From: Gammaproteobacteria bacterium
Lineage (GTDB): Bacteria > Pseudomonadota > Gammaproteobacteria > Competibacterales > Competibacteraceae
Assembly: GCA_020047885.1 (NCBI GenBank)
Contig: JAIFNF010000324.1
Span: 1 to 8,742, forward strand
Direction: 5' to 3'
Length of the DNA: 8,742 nucleotides
Within the stretch, counting starts at the first letter, position 1. Each line of letters opens with the position of its first letter. Positions 1 through 6,239 of this stretch are shown here, piece by piece. The position numbers and the translations under genes were made by a program. Under the pieces are notes generated by a model. It had not been told where the DNA came from. It saw nothing but the letters and a program-made list of their open reading frames with translations, and did no database searches.

Positions 1-1326
1 GACGCTTTTCAGCGTATGGTAGAAATTCTTGGGCGCGGTAGCTATACGTTCTTACCGGAGCCAGTAGATTTCCTGACTTTTACGAATAACTGGGATCCGA
101 TGGATCCAGATCTACGGCGTGAAGAATTAGGGTTAGTCTTCGTTAAAAATCAGGGAAGAATACTTAAATCTGTCAGGAATTATAAGGGGGAAATCAATAT
201 TCATAATCTGCGTAGTAGTGTTATTCATACGCTAAAAACCTTGAAAAGGTTGCATGATGACCAAGTAGTCATACAGGAACTACCGATGGTTGACATTAAA
301 CTTGACTTGGTCACCCATCGTCCCTATTTTTACGGAATCCATACGCTTTTACCAATGGATGATTTTCGCGGCTATAATCCTAACCGCGTTACCCTGTTGC
401 CGAGCGCTATATTTTCAGCGCCAGAAGTATTCGAACCGCAAGGTCGGTTGACTCCAGCGACGGATATTTATGCGGTAGGGAAATTGGCCTTGCAATTGGT
501 GTTGGGCGACGAATACCAAAAAACCTTTACTCCGCAGAATCCGTTTCCCGCCGATGTTCAGAACATCATCAACAGTCTGTATCTGCCGCCCCCGTGGCCA
601 CGTTTTCTATCGGTCTGCCTGCAAGTTGATCCCACTCAGCGTTACCAGAACGCCTACGAAGCTGAAATTGCCTTAATGTCGGAGGACAAGCAGGAAGCTA
701 TCCGTCAAGCACAGGAGGAAAAACGGCGCGCTAGGCAGGAAGAACAGCAGACCAAACAAGAAGCCATCCGTCAAGCCCAAGAGAAGCAGCGCGCCAAGCA
801 GAATGCTATCCGTCAAGCCCAGGAGAAGCAGCGCGCCAAGCAATACTACAATTACAAGGAAAATCCTCAGTTACCCACAGCACTGTTGCTGATTTGGAGT
901 GAACGGTTAACCAAGCGGGGGCAGCAGTTTGATTTTACTTTACTCTACAGTGAGTTGGCGTACAGCTACAACCTGAAACCACGGTTGTTTTTTCAAACCG
1001 TTGTCGCAGATTCAGCCTCCGAAAATCCATTTTTCAAAATGCTGGAGCAGAGTTATAAGCTCAACGTCATCGCAATGGACGGCCGGCAAGACCCGATCGG
1101 AATTTTGAACCACACCCTCGATCCGTATTTGGCCGACATCCGGCATCTGATCCTGGTCGGCAATCCTGACGAAGCGGGCATTCAATCCATGTTGCAACAC
1201 CCCAACGCCTCAAACTGGCGGATCCACTGGATTCGTGGTCAAGGCAACTGGAATCCAGCGATCACTGTTGAGGAAGTCATTGATATGGGGAAATACCTTC
1301 GCAGCAAACCGAGTAAGAAACCATGA
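1..1326 (+). CDS. Pseudokinase-like protein with coiled-coil repeats and a NYN-like C-terminus (5' partial)
   Basis: The frame is open from the first base, and the first ATG (16) has no Shine-Dalgarno sequence, so the true start is probably upstream. Numbering from that ATG, residues 1-220 resemble a Ser/Thr protein kinase. There is LGRGSY near the N-terminus, a helix ending in RLH, an APE motif at 135-137, the subdomain IX pattern DIYAVGKLALQLVLG from 150, and the conserved subdomain XI arginine at R209. The catalytic HRD loop and DFG motif are not recognisable between RLH and APE, so it is probably a pseudokinase. Residues 222-280 are a charged Q/E/K/R coiled coil built of 14-residue repeats. 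Residues 288-436 look like a divergent NYN/LabA-type nuclease fold (ALLLIWSERLTKRG, later ILVGNPDEAG), but the usual first-strand Asp is Trp294, so activity is doubtful. The stop overlaps the next gene's start. Kinase-like assignment is fairly secure; the NYN-like assignment is weak. Confidence 0.72.
   Translation, partial: DAFQRMVEILGRGSYTFLPEPVDFLTFTNNWDPMDPDLRREELGLVFVKNQGRILKSVRNYKGEINIHNLRSSVIHTLKTLKRLHDDQVVIQELPMVDIKLDLVTHRPYFYGIHTLLPMDDFRGYNPNRVTLLPSAIFSAPEVFEPQGRLTPATDIYAVGKLALQLVLGDEYQKTFTPQNPFPADVQNIINSLYLPPPWPRFLSVCLQVDPTQRYQNAYEAEIALMSEDKQEAIRQAQEEKRRARQEEQQTKQEAIRQAQEKQRAKQNAIRQAQEKQRAKQYYNYKENPQLPTALLLIWSERLTKRGQQFDFTLLYSELAYSYNLKPRLFFQTVVADSASENPFFKMLEQSYKLNVIAMDGRQDPIGILNHTLDPYLADIRHLILVGNPDEAGIQSMLQHPNASNWRIHWIRGQGNWNPAITVEEVIDMGKYLRSKPSKKP
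694..843 (+). repeat. In-frame tandem repeat coding for coiled coil (42-nt unit)
   Basis: Two adjacent 42-nt units (760-801 and 802-843) are nearly identical and encode [E/N]AIRQAQEKQRAKQ. A longer degenerate unit (694-759) precedes them, starting EAIRQAQEEKR and carrying an eight-residue insertion. All keep the reading frame, so copy-number change would lengthen or shorten the coiled coil without breaking the gene. Confidence 0.85.
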
Positions 1327-2696
1327 ATGCTCAGCTGCATATTAACGACCCTCATTGGAATGAGATTTTAGAGCCATTCCGGGAAAGCAATTATCCCATT
1401 GCCTTTATCAAGGCTTGTGCTTATCGCGATGGTCTTGACCACAACCCACGGCGTGAACGATTGACCGCCGAAAATTATGCGAATATCTATTACACTATTG
1501 AAGAAAGCGCTTATGGGATATTGGTTTCTCGGGAACTCATGGAACAGGAAGTGTGGAACGAGTTCTTGCGTTCCCTCGCCGATTATATTCAGATTGTGGA
1601 GACTGCAGTTCGGGAGCAGGCCGCAGAAAAGTGGTGGAAAAGACCCGGCTACCCCACGACTCTATTAAGTCATGCCCTCGATCTATTGCTCCGTTATCGC
1701 CCTGATCAATGGGCCGTGCAAGCCGAATACTGGGTACAGCGTTTCATGGCGATCTGGGGCGAGGCGCTGGCGCTGGATGTGTTGCTGAAAGCGATGCACG
1801 ACGAACGCATCAACGTCCTGCGGCAGGATTATGTAGCCAATACCCGAACCCTGGCGGAAATCTACCTGCGCTTGACCAAAATGCTGCCGCTGGACATTTA
1901 CCGCCATCCCCGTTCGCTGGTCATGGACATTCTGTCTGACCTGACCTATTTCACCGGTGGCGACCAAGCCGAGGAAGAAGCCCTGACCTGGGTGGAACAG
2001 GCGCTGGCGATCAATCCTGACGACCGTTTTGCCCGCCAGCGCCGCAAAGACATTCAGGAACGCAAGGGGGTCATGGAACAAATCCGCCGCTTCAACCACG
2101 ACGCCAACACCGCTATCGCGGGTCTGATCAGCACGCTGAGCCGTCTGGAACACTTGCCACTGTCCCATCCCGCCTCGACCCTCGTCGAAAAAATGCGCTT
2201 GGGCGTGAACCGTATTCACGGTGTTCACCGGTTTGTCCAGAAAATACAGGCGAAATTCGCCAATGTCACGATCCGGCAGGAAATCGACCGGTTGACGGTT
2301 GCTTATGAAGAGCAGGTTCGCTTTGTCGTCACCGGCGGCGAGGATGGCGCAACACTGGAAACCGATCAGGACTACTTGCAGATTGTTCTGGAAACCCTGA
2401 TCCGCAACGCCCTAGAAGCGTTTGAGCGCCGTCAGATTCCGGTTTCTGACCGCGTGATACACATTACCCTGGATCTGCCTGGCCACTGTATTCGGTTGCG
2501 TGACAACGCTGGCGGCATCGATCCCCAATTAAAGGATCGCATTTTTGAACCCTACGTCAGCAGCAAGGCCGTCAAGCAAACCACCGGCCTGGGGCTGGCC
2601 GGTGCCCGGCAAATCATGACGCTGCTGGAAGGCCGCATTGAATTAACCGACCCTCAGCCCGCCGACGGTGCTGAATTCGTCCTGCACTTTTCCTGA
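1323..2696 (+). CDS. Soluble sensor histidine kinase
   Basis: The 457-residue protein ends in a clear HATPase_c domain: N-box NALEA with N362, G1-box DNAGGI from D394, and G2-box GLGLAG from G422. It also has the FEPYVSSK segment typical of histidine kinases. Before it, FNHDANTAIAGL contains H259, the likely phosphorylated histidine in a divergent dimerisation helix. Residues 217-247 resemble one TPR helix pair (EEALTWVEQALAINPDD). Residues 1-215 are predicted helical and match no family I recognise; they may be the input domain. No transmembrane segment or signal peptide is visible, so it should be cytoplasmic and receive its signal from a protein or ligand inside the cell, perhaps the pseudokinase encoded just upstream. 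The ATG overlaps the previous stop (ATGA), indicating translational coupling. The cognate partner is probably the response regulator encoded 11 nt downstream. Kinase assignment is strong; input and partner are inferred. Confidence 0.9.
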   Translation: MNAQLHINDPHWNEILEPFRESNYPIAFIKACAYRDGLDHNPRRERLTAENYANIYYTIEESAYGILVSRELMEQEVWNEFLRSLADYIQIVETAVREQAAEKWWKRPGYPTTLLSHALDLLLRYRPDQWAVQAEYWVQRFMAIWGEALALDVLLKAMHDERINVLRQDYVANTRTLAEIYLRLTKMLPLDIYRHPRSLVMDILSDLTYFTGGDQAEEEALTWVEQALAINPDDRFARQRRKDIQERKGVMEQIRRFNHDANTAIAGLISTLSRLEHLPLSHPASTLVEKMRLGVNRIHGVHRFVQKIQAKFANVTIRQEIDRLTVAYEEQVRFVVTGGEDGATLETDQDYLQIVLETLIRNALEAFERRQIPVSDRVIHITLDLPGHCIRLRDNAGGIDPQLKDRIFEPYVSSKAVKQTTGLGLAGARQIMTLLEGRIELTDPQPADGAEFVLHFS

Positions 2697-2707
2697 GAAC
2701 CTCCATC

Positions 2708-3694
2708 ATGTCCGAGAAAACCCCCAAAATCCTGTTCATGGACGACGAACCGACCAGCGACATCGTCGTCCATGCTGTCGAGCGGTTGTGCAACGCTGGT
2801 TTCGCCGTAGACTTTGTAGAAACTATGAGCGAGGCCATCGAAGCCTACTATCAGAAATACTATGACGTCTTCATCCTGGATATCGATATGAGCCATCAGG
2901 CGGCTGACCAGGAAGGCGACGGCGTCAAGGTTCTGAAGCGTTTTATCTCCCTGCACAACCAGACCCGCGTCATTCTGTTCAGTGGCGCCGGCACGGTCCA
3001 GCACTGGTTTCAGGCCGCGAACGCGCACTGCTACGCTTACGTCCATAAACTGGATAACGACCAGACCTCTGATGAAGACAGTATTGAGATACTGATTCGC
3101 CAAGTGCGAGCGGCGACAGCGGAAACCACAGCACCGATGGTTCTATTCGGGGCGACACCGCCCCCGAAAGTCTTGCTGATCGGCGGCGACCCCGAGTTCG
3201 ACGCGCCAGCCCGCACGGCGATTCACGAGGCACTGGGGGCGGATTGGGCGATTGACGCCATCGCCCTGGACGCCGTCGATACGGCTGAACTGACCGCTTA
3301 CGGCGTGTTAGTCCTCCTGCAACGGACATTTTCCACCCGCGCCAAGGTGCGTGAGGCGCTGGCCAAAGTGCTGGCCACTGCGCCCCAACCGCACACCATC
3401 ATTGGTTGCGAAGGTCGGGACGAATCGCGCCCGTCGATTCTCTATATCGCCAACCGGCATCCCTTCCGCCTGCTGGATCTGAGTGATCCGCAATGGCCGA
3501 CGCTCCTGCAACAGGCACTGACCGATGCCCGCATCTGGTATGGCAAACCGGAAATCTTCCAGGCCGACATGGACGCCCTGCGACGTATCCATATCACCTT
3601 GCCGGAGGATCTGGCTGCACAGTGGGAGGATTTTGATGAGGACGATCTGATCACTCCTGATAACGACGACGATCCGGAGGCGATCCGGCCATGA
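2708..3694 (+). CDS. Response regulator: receiver domain plus second alpha/beta domain
   Basis: Residues 5-135 form a complete receiver (REC) domain. The acidic pair is D12-D13, the phosphoacceptor is D58 (FILDID), the switch Ser is S92 (LFSGAG), and the conserved Lys is K114 (YVHK). It should therefore accept phosphate from the histidine kinase encoded just upstream. Residues 153-275 start KVLLIGGDPEFD and form a second alpha/beta domain without the acidic pair or phospho-Asp. The pattern GVLVLLQRTFS, followed later by LLDLSDPQWPTLLQQAL, recalls either a degenerate receiver or a divergent TIR-like fold. I cannot decide between them. The last 25 residues are strongly acidic (EDFDEDDLITPDNDDDPE). 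No DNA-binding domain is visible, so its output is probably protein-protein contact, plausibly with the PIN protein whose start codon overlaps this stop. REC assignment is strong; the rest is tentative. Confidence 0.9.
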   Translation: MSEKTPKILFMDDEPTSDIVVHAVERLCNAGFAVDFVETMSEAIEAYYQKYYDVFILDIDMSHQAADQEGDGVKVLKRFISLHNQTRVILFSGAGTVQHWFQAANAHCYAYVHKLDNDQTSDEDSIEILIRQVRAATAETTAPMVLFGATPPPKVLLIGGDPEFDAPARTAIHEALGADWAIDAIALDAVDTAELTAYGVLVLLQRTFSTRAKVREALAKVLATAPQPHTIIGCEGRDESRPSILYIANRHPFRLLDLSDPQWPTLLQQALTDARIWYGKPEIFQADMDALRRIHITLPEDLAAQWEDFDEDDLITPDNDDDPEAIRP

Positions 3695-4308
3695 AGGAAT
3701 CCATTTATCTGATCGATACGAATATCCTGTTTCAATGGATGGCGGCTTATCTTCCCTCGGTCCAGAGCAACAATGAATTTTTCCAAAGCGAGGCGGCGAA
3801 TCGCATCAAGCGGTTCATGGAGCAGAACCAGCAGGCTATTTACGTTCCGGATCTGGTGTGGGCCGAATTTTTAGGGGTGATTCTGCACAAGGAGATGGAT
3901 GTTTCCAGCGATCTGGATCAACTGCGACTCTGGTTTCGGCAGCGGGAAGCCTATGTCCAGCAGATGGAAGGGCTGATTCAGCGACAGCACCATTTTTTTG
4001 CCTGGCCGTTGGCGGAATCTCCGTTTCCTTATGCCAACCGACTGGTGCGCGACCTGAATCTGATTGATGAACGGACTTTCCAGTGGCTGGCGAACTCCAG
4101 GAAAGCCCAAGAGAGCGGGAGAGAGAAGTTACTGGATGGCATGGATTCCGTGATCCTGATTTATCTGACCATTCTGGCAGATTCGCATCCAGACAAGCAC
4201 GTTATTCTGTACACGGCAGATTATCGATTAAAGCGGATTTTGCCTCGCGTCCGGCAATACTATCCCTGGTTTGCACAGAATACGTCTGCTGAATATGCCT
4301 TGCGCTAA
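3691..4308 (+). CDS. PIN-domain ribonuclease
   Basis: The 205-residue protein has the PIN signature. LIDTNIL contains D9, YVPDLVWAEFLGV contains E59, LLDGMDSVILIYL contains D149 and D152, and LYTADYRL contains T175 and D177. These positions match the four acidic Mg2+/Mn2+ ligands of PIN RNases, so the nuclease looks intact. It is longer than VapC-type toxins (about 130-140 residues) because of an insertion at roughly 70-145 rich in aromatic and charged residues. No small antitoxin gene sits beside it. It is instead coupled to the response regulator by an ATGA overlap, with GGAGG at 3676-3680 about 10 nt before the start. Context suggests it is the effector of the two-component operon, kept inactive or activated by the response regulator; this is inference. 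A short hairpin overlaps its stop codon but has no T-run. Confidence 0.85.
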   Translation: MKESIYLIDTNILFQWMAAYLPSVQSNNEFFQSEAANRIKRFMEQNQQAIYVPDLVWAEFLGVILHKEMDVSSDLDQLRLWFRQREAYVQQMEGLIQRQHHFFAWPLAESPFPYANRLVRDLNLIDERTFQWLANSRKAQESGREKLLDGMDSVILIYLTILADSHPDKHVILYTADYRLKRILPRVRQYYPWFAQNTSAEYALR

Positions 4309-4365
4309 ACAAGCGCGAAATCATAAAAGAAATCCAATTTTATGCTGTAAAAAAAGGATACGGTC

Positions 4366-5475
4366 ATGCCCAAACCCTGTCTGATCGTTTCGACCTGTGG
4401 GACCAGTCTGTTGATGAATGGCGTTGAAAACGACTTGCGCAGTACGTTAAACGACTTCGCCAATCAAAAAACCATAGAGGAAGTCCCTGAACCGGCGCGG
4501 CAACGCCTTCAGCAACACCTCACAGATCGGCGTATTGCCTTTATCCAGAGTCAGGATCTGCCCTGGATGATGAAAACCAGTGCCGAATTGAATGGCCTCC
4601 TCCGCTACTACAACGGCCCGCTTACTGCGACCCGTGACCATCATATTCTCCTCGCCACCGACACCTGGCTCGGCGAAAGCACCGCCCGCATCGTCGCCGG
4701 GGTCCTCGAACGCCACGGCCATACCGTCGAGGTAATGCGCGTTTCCGACCTGCGCACCAACGATCCTACCGCATTCCGCTGGGCCATGTCCGAGCTGGTC
4801 GCCTGGTGTGCGCAAACCGTCAAGGGCTATCGGGACGCCGGCCATCGGATTGTCTTCAATCTCACCGGCGGCTTCAAAAGCGTCCAGGGGTTCATGCAAG
4901 CCCTTGGTATGCTGTACGCCGACGAAAGCATCTATGTCTTCGAATCCACCCCGGAGCTGCTGCGTTTGCCGCGCCTGCCGGTCCAGTTCGACGCCCTGAC
5001 CATCCTGCGGCAACACCTTTGGCTGTTTCGGCGTCTGGTGAACCAGTTTCCGGTCAATGCCGCCGATGTGCGCGACTTACCCGAGTCTCTGGTGAATCTC
5101 ATCGACGACCAGGCCACGCTCTCTCCTTGGGGCGAGCTGATCTGGCAGGATGCCTATCGCACGATCTATAGCGAACGCCTGCTGGAACCCCTGACCGTCC
5201 GGCTGAGTTATGGTCCGCGCTTTGCCGACTCGCTGACCGGTTTGGACGCCCTGCGGCTGCGGCTGGTCAATGAGCGGCTGGATCAACTCGCCCGCTGTCT
5301 GGAAAGCCCGGCGTATAATCCGCCCTCGCTGGATTTCAAGCCGCTGCAAGGCGGCGCTCGCCAGGGCAGCACTCACGAATGCGACGCCTGGGCTGATCAG
5401 GACGCCAAGCGACTGTTTGGGCATTTCGCGGATGGATGTTTTGTAGTCGACCGCCTTGACAAGGCCCTGCATTGA
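4366..5475 (+). CDS. CARF-RelE fusion, Cami1-like translation-blocking effector
   Basis: Residues 1-200 are a CARF domain of the APE2256-like group: the N-terminal strand and loop LIVSTCGTSLL (residues 6-16), and the second motif FNLTGGFKS (164-172) with K171. CARF domains bind cyclic oligoadenylate made by Cas10. Residues 200-275 are helical (LSPWGELIW) and may be a linker or winged-helix segment. Residues 276-369 match RelE/ParE toxins in length and pattern: strand TVRLSYGPRFADSL, helices, FKPLQG around K325, then STHECDAW and KRLFGHFADGCFVVDRL near the C-terminus. CARF-RelE proteins (Cami1 of Allochromatium vinosum) bind cyclic tetra-adenylate and cleave ribosome-bound mRNA, halting translation. 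AAGGA lies 7 nt before the ATG. C-terminal R349 and H353 are spaced R-x3-H, which does not fit a HEPN motif. CARF is confident; RelE is likely; symbol withheld as homology was not searched. Confidence 0.85.
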   Translation: MPKPCLIVSTCGTSLLMNGVENDLRSTLNDFANQKTIEEVPEPARQRLQQHLTDRRIAFIQSQDLPWMMKTSAELNGLLRYYNGPLTATRDHHILLATDTWLGESTARIVAGVLERHGHTVEVMRVSDLRTNDPTAFRWAMSELVAWCAQTVKGYRDAGHRIVFNLTGGFKSVQGFMQALGMLYADESIYVFESTPELLRLPRLPVQFDALTILRQHLWLFRRLVNQFPVNAADVRDLPESLVNLIDDQATLSPWGELIWQDAYRTIYSERLLEPLTVRLSYGPRFADSLTGLDALRLRLVNERLDQLARCLESPAYNPPSLDFKPLQGGARQGSTHECDAWADQDAKRLFGHFADGCFVVDRLDKALH

Positions 5476-5530
5476 GGCCAAACGGTTCAACACGCTTCCT
5501 GATTCCCTTACTCCGAGAGCAAACCTGATC

Positions 5531-5827
5531 ATGACCACTTATTTCATTACCCGCCATCCCGGCGCCAGCGACTGGGCGGACGAGGAGGGCTTCAAGGTGG
5601 ATGCCCTGATTGCTCACCTTGATCCAGAAACGATCCAGCCTAACGATATGGTGATTGGCACCTTGCCGATTCATCTAGCCGCCCGGGTCTGTGAGCGTGG
5701 GGGACGCTATCTGCATTTGAGTTTGGAAATTCCACCGGATTGGCGTGGACAGGAATTGTCATCTGCGGATTTGCGGCGTTTCGGGGCGCGACTGGAAGAG
5801 TATCGAGTTACAAGAATAACTAACTGA
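5531..5827 (+). CDS. csx16: Csx16 (VVA1548 family), reported ring nuclease
   Basis: The 98-residue product reads as the Csx16/VVA1548 family: N-terminal TYFITRHPGASDWA, central DMVIGTLPIHLAARVCERG, then YLHLSLEIP and RGQELSSADLRRFGARLEEY. The family belongs to type III CRISPR loci and has been reported as a ring nuclease, cutting cyclic tetra-adenylate and so ending the antiviral response. Here it directly follows the CARF-RelE effector, so the two would form an on/off pair. The frame is open further upstream to an ATG at 5456 inside the previous gene. The start at 5531 is preferred because GAGAG (5515-5519) lies 11 nt before it and because the family begins at M-T-T-Y. Confidence 0.88.
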   Translation: MTTYFITRHPGASDWADEEGFKVDALIAHLDPETIQPNDMVIGTLPIHLAARVCERGGRYLHLSLEIPPDWRGQELSSADLRRFGARLEEYRVTRITN

Positions 5828-5951
5828 TTTTTTAATAATATTAACTGGAATCATCCGGTTTCTTACCGGAGGCTCGGTAGAATTATTCTGATCCACGATC
5901 GGAACCACCGTGGCCATCTGGTGGCTCTGTTGATGAACCACGAGGGCTACC
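5828..5951. other. Intergenic region between csx16 and cas2 with a short hairpin
   Basis: The gap starts AT-rich (TTTTTTAATAATATTAA) and then contains a 6-bp stem with a 5-nt loop at 5854-5870 (TCCGGT/ACCGGA) with no T-run after it. TAGAAT at 5878-5883 is a fair -10 element, but I see no convincing -35 at the right spacing. GAGGG at 5942-5946 serves as ribosome binding site for the cas2 start at 5952. The csx16 frame stays open through the whole gap after its stop codon. The gap may hold the promoter of the adaptation genes; this is not proven by the sequence. Confidence 0.4.
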
Positions 5952-6236
5952 ATGCCTCAACGTAGCTTATACCTTGCTGCTTACGATGTGACCGATCCGG
6001 ATCGCCTGGTAGCGGCCTTGCATGTTCTCAAAGGCTATGCCAGCGGGGGGCAGAAGTCGGTGTTCGAGTGCTTTCTGTCCATCCGCGAACGCGAAAAACT
6101 GGTAGCCGAAATTGAGGCCGTTCTTGATCTGCGTACTGATCGGTTTTTGTTGCTGCCGCTGCCTGGAGCCAACCCTATTCATCCGCTGGGCATTGCAGTG
6201 CGCCCCAGTGATCCTGATTTCTATTATGTGGGGTGA
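5952..6236 (+). CDS. cas2: Cas2 (first copy)
   Basis: This 94-residue protein has the Cas2 ferredoxin-like pattern. The first strand YLAAYDVTDPDRL carries the conserved Asp at D12. It is followed by the LKGYASGGQKSVFECFL helix-strand segment and a C-terminal strand around RFLLLPLPGANP. Cas2 dimers bridge two Cas1 dimers in the spacer-integration complex. The length is typical for the family. The start is supported by GAGGG five nt upstream, and the stop lies 3 nt before the cas1 start, so the two are almost certainly cotranscribed. It differs strongly in sequence from the second Cas2 (8016-8369), which argues against recent duplication. Confidence 0.92.
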   Translation: MPQRSLYLAAYDVTDPDRLVAALHVLKGYASGGQKSVFECFLSIREREKLVAEIEAVLDLRTDRFLLLPLPGANPIHPLGIAVRPSDPDFYYVG

Positions 6237-6239
6237 TGC

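Noticed and set aside
1683..2228. Long reverse-strand reading frame inside the histidine kinase gene
   Set aside because: It lies opposite a gene with clear HATPase motifs, has no family pattern, and is explained by codon bias of the + strand gene.
4302..4316. Hairpin GCGCT-AAACA-AGCGC at the end of the PIN gene, as a terminator
   Set aside because: The stem is only 5 bp, overlaps the stop codon and is not followed by a T-run.
4447..5016. Reverse-strand reading frame inside the CARF-RelE gene
   Set aside because: It is the complement of a well-supported gene and its product shows no recognisable motif.
5398..5427. HEPN RNase motif at the CARF protein C-terminus
   Set aside because: RLFGH gives R-x3-H, shorter than the R-x4-6-H of HEPN, and the surrounding strands fit RelE instead.
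5456..5530. Longer Csx16 start at 5456
   Set aside because: It would begin inside the CARF-RelE gene and add 25 residues not seen in the family; the 5531 start has a purine-rich site upstream.
5854..5870. Hairpin TCCGGT/ACCGGA as terminator of csx16
   Set aside because: No T-run follows it and the stem is only 6 bp; kept only as part of the intergenic description.
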